Shown here piece after piece: positions 4,807-6,107 of a stretch of 6,107 bases of DNA. The notes beneath the pieces were generated by a model. It ran no database searches. It was not told where the DNA came from and saw only the letters and a list, made by a program, of their open reading frames with translations. A program made the position numbers and the translations under genes. Source of the DNA: Candidatus Syntropharchaeum sp. (GTDB lineage Archaea; Halobacteriota; Syntropharchaeia; Alkanophagales; Methanospirareceae); the NCBI GenBank assembly GCA_016782355.1, contig JADHYP010000082.1:1-6107 (forward strand), written 5' to 3'. How positions within the stretch are numbered: the stretch's first letter is position 1; each line of letters opens with the position of its first letter.

Positions 4807-5721
4807 ATGGAATGGTTCACCCTCGCTCTTTTCGCTTCCACACTATGGGCAGTAGCAATATTAGTGGATAAGTTCGTTCTGACGCACCATATCAAAGATG
4901 CCTTCTCCTACCAGATTTTCCTGACAGTTACACTGATACCCGCCGTTTTAGTTCTTTTTATCTTCTCTTCTTTCCGTAATTCGCCCCTGGTTTATCTCAC
5001 GATTCTCGTAAGCGGGATGATTCTTGGCGTAGCTTTCGTTCTTTACAATAAAGCGCTTCTGATAGAAGAAGTATCGAGAGTAACACCGTTATTTTACCTA
5101 TCGCCTCTTTTCGTACTCCTTTTCGCATCATTATTCCTTGCAGAGAGCCTGTCAATGAAAGAGTATCTTGGCATCGGACTTATGGTTTTCAGTGCGATTT
5201 CCGTCTCTCTAAGAAGGACTGAGCACAAATCCAAATCCAAATCCATATCCCTATCGCTCTCACCTGCATTGTTCATGATTCTACTTCTGGATTTAATCCT
5301 GGCAGGCAAAGATATCATCGCAAAATTCTTCTTCTCATACGTGGACTTCTGGTCATACCTGTTCTGGTTCATACTCGGTGAGATTGTAGGAAGACCTCTT
5401 CTCTTACTCCTCCCCGGCATCCGGAGAAAATTCGTTGCCGATATGAAATCGCTATCATCGAGAATATGTTTGCTTTGCTTTATCAACAGTTCCATCGTGT
5501 GCATGGGTTTTGTTTTATACTTCAGTGCGGTTTCCCTGACCTATGTCTCTCTCGTGAGTACGATGCTGTCAACTCAGCCATTTTTGGTTTTCCTCGTTGC
5601 CACTGTGCTCGCGGTTTTTTATCCGGAGTCGCTAAATGAGCGTATAGAGAGAAAAGGGGTCATCATCAAACTAATTGCAGTCGTTATGATTATTATCGGG
5701 TCGTATTTAATCGTATCTTAA
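4807..5721 (+). CDS. EamA/DMT-superfamily transporter
   Basis: This 304-residue membrane protein has about ten hydrophobic segments in two halves, the usual length and layout of EamA (drug/metabolite transporter) proteins. The first half ends with the typical run EEVSRVTPLFYLSPLF (87-102), then FLAE (110-113) and a glycine-containing helix LGIGLMVFSAISVS (121-134). The second half repeats the fold, with YVSLVSTMLSTQPF (246-259) in the matching place and PE at 273-274. The loop joining the halves, KSKSKSISLS (141-150), comes from a hexamer DNA repeat. The family moves varied small metabolites across the cytoplasmic membrane; the substrate cannot be told from sequence. It follows the palindromic repeat and has its own TATA-like element, so it is probably transcribed alone. 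The family call is good. Confidence 0.75.
   Translation: MEWFTLALFASTLWAVAILVDKFVLTHHIKDAFSYQIFLTVTLIPAVLVLFIFSSFRNSPLVYLTILVSGMILGVAFVLYNKALLIEEVSRVTPLFYLSPLFVLLFASLFLAESLSMKEYLGIGLMVFSAISVSLRRTEHKSKSKSISLSLSPALFMILLLDLILAGKDIIAKFFFSYVDFWSYLFWFILGEIVGRPLLLLLPGIRRKFVADMKSLSSRICLLCFINSSIVCMGFVLYFSAVSLTYVSLVSTMLSTQPFLVFLVATVLAVFYPESLNERIERKGVIIKLIAVVMIIIGSYLIVS
5227..5250 (+). repeat. AAATCC hexamer microsatellite inside the transporter gene
   Basis: Three exact AAATCC units (5227-5244) are followed by a one-mismatch copy, ATATCC (5245-5250), and a weaker copy after that. Because the unit is two codons long, copy-number change adds or removes Lys-Ser pairs in the loop between the two EamA halves without breaking the frame. 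Confidence 0.8.
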
Positions 5722-5989
5722 ATGAAGATTTGGAAAGAACTTTGCGTCTGATTTTGAAGCTCAGGATTAGCTGGGAAGTAGAGTACTTTCAATATGAAAT
5801 TGATTTTAACCGATAACCTTTTATCTTGGTATCCTCTCCAAATTGATTGGTAATGCACTGAAGATATACAACTCCCCAGAGTTATCCTCAGGTCGGACAT
5901 ACTGTTCAGTCATGCGCAGATATCAATATGCTACTGCACTACGTGATATGTCATAGAGAATATACCACGCCCAACATACACCCTTCATC
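5722..5989. other. Non-coding region with a decayed open frame
   Basis: No intact gene, tRNA or clear terminator is visible in these 268 bases. On the minus strand one frame runs from ATG 5988 to TAA 5823-5821 with a single internal TGA (5925-5923). The two pieces, about 21 and 33 codons, look protein-like, for example MTEQYVRPEDNSGELYIFS from ATG 5913. The ATG at 5988 is one base after the stop of the upstream partial gene, so this may be the frameshifted remains of that gene's C-terminus or a decayed second gene. The remainder, near 5722-5820, shows nothing I can name. Confidence 0.35.
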
Positions 5990-6106
5990 CTAATCCGTAT
6001 CGTAGTCCTTCTCTGGAAACCTCTTTGCCCTAATCAGTTCCGCAAGCGAATGCAAACAAAAACGTTTACTGACCCGATCGTAGATATACTCATACGCACT
6101 CACACC
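5990..6106 (-). CDS. C-terminal end of an unrecognised gene, cut by the right edge
   Basis: The minus strand is open from the window edge to TAG at 5992-5990, giving 38 residues. They include AYEYIYDRVSKRF and LAELIRAKRFPEKDYD. The composition, mixed charged and aromatic with no low complexity, looks like real protein, and the AGG/AAG/GAG codons resemble those of the neighbours. The other two minus-strand frames are closed early in this stretch. I do not recognise the family. The segment could be a true C-terminus, or the product could be shortened by a frameshift, because another protein-like frame begins one base after the stop. Nothing upstream of it lies in the window, so start, length and function are unknown. 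Confidence 0.45.
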   Translation of the reverse strand, partial: GVSAYEYIYDRVSKRFCLHSLAELIRAKRFPEKDYDTD

Positions 6107-6107
6107 T

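Noticed and set aside
5094..5504. Minus-strand ORF of 136 codons opposite the EamA transporter
   Set aside because: Its Arg/Asp/Leu repeats mirror the AAATCC hexamer and membrane codons of the real gene; no independent start signal or domain.
5721..5770. Box C/D-type small RNA after the transporter gene (ATGAAGA and CTGA motifs)
   Set aside because: The C box is imperfect, no second C'/D' pair is properly spaced, and no terminal stem is visible.
5718..5818. Plus-strand peptide frame of about 32 codons after the transporter stop
   Set aside because: It has no start codon or ribosome binding site and no recognised similarity. A short open frame in AT-rich DNA is expected by chance.

Overview
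The window looks like a piece of a euryarchaeal chromosome. It encodes an AglB/STT3-type oligosaccharyltransferase and a heterodisulfide-reductase-like protein with HdrC and HdrB parts in HdrD order. It also carries a decayed fragment that reads like archaeal DnaG primase, and TATA boxes about 30-40 bases upstream of start codons. Composition is moderately AT-rich. A methanogen or anaerobic methane/alkane oxidiser (for example the ANME-1/Syntrophoarchaeia side) would fit, but that placement is inference.

Layout. Bases 1-294 hold minus-strand remnants: a DnaG N-terminal-domain piece broken by a frameshift and an amber codon, a 9-bp hairpin, and possibly the start of a secreted or membrane protein running off the left edge. 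A plus-strand block follows (348-2196): a HEPN-domain gene, an overlapping minimal nucleotidyltransferase gene (true start probably 682), and 21 bases later an HdrD-like iron-sulfur protein. The tight spacing suggests one transcript from the TATA box at 305-314. The HEPN/MNT pair resembles the toxin-antitoxin-type modules common in archaea, but the HEPN member lacks the usual RX4-6H RNase motif. The Hdr-like protein lacks one cysteine of its first CCG cluster site.

Convergent to this block is a short AglB-like oligosaccharyltransferase (4030-2291, minus). It shares a 46-base divergent promoter region with a nicotinamidase-like cysteine hydrolase (4077-4646, plus). After the hydrolase comes a 95-base imperfect palindrome (4653-4747) built on a GAG-rich arm, which looks like a dispersed repeat element and may also end transcription. 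Next is a two-domain EamA/DMT-family transporter (4807-5721) whose central loop is encoded by an AAATCC hexamer repeat.

The right end holds the last 38 codons of an unrecognised minus-strand gene (6106-5990). One base after its stop begins a second open frame, interrupted by TGA, that looks like a decayed gene tail. The genes do not form one obvious pathway. The window reads as ordinary housekeeping-type genes (glycosylation, nicotinamide salvage, transport, redox) mixed with accessory HEPN/MNT and repeat or remnant material. I found no CRISPR array, tRNA, rRNA or transposase.
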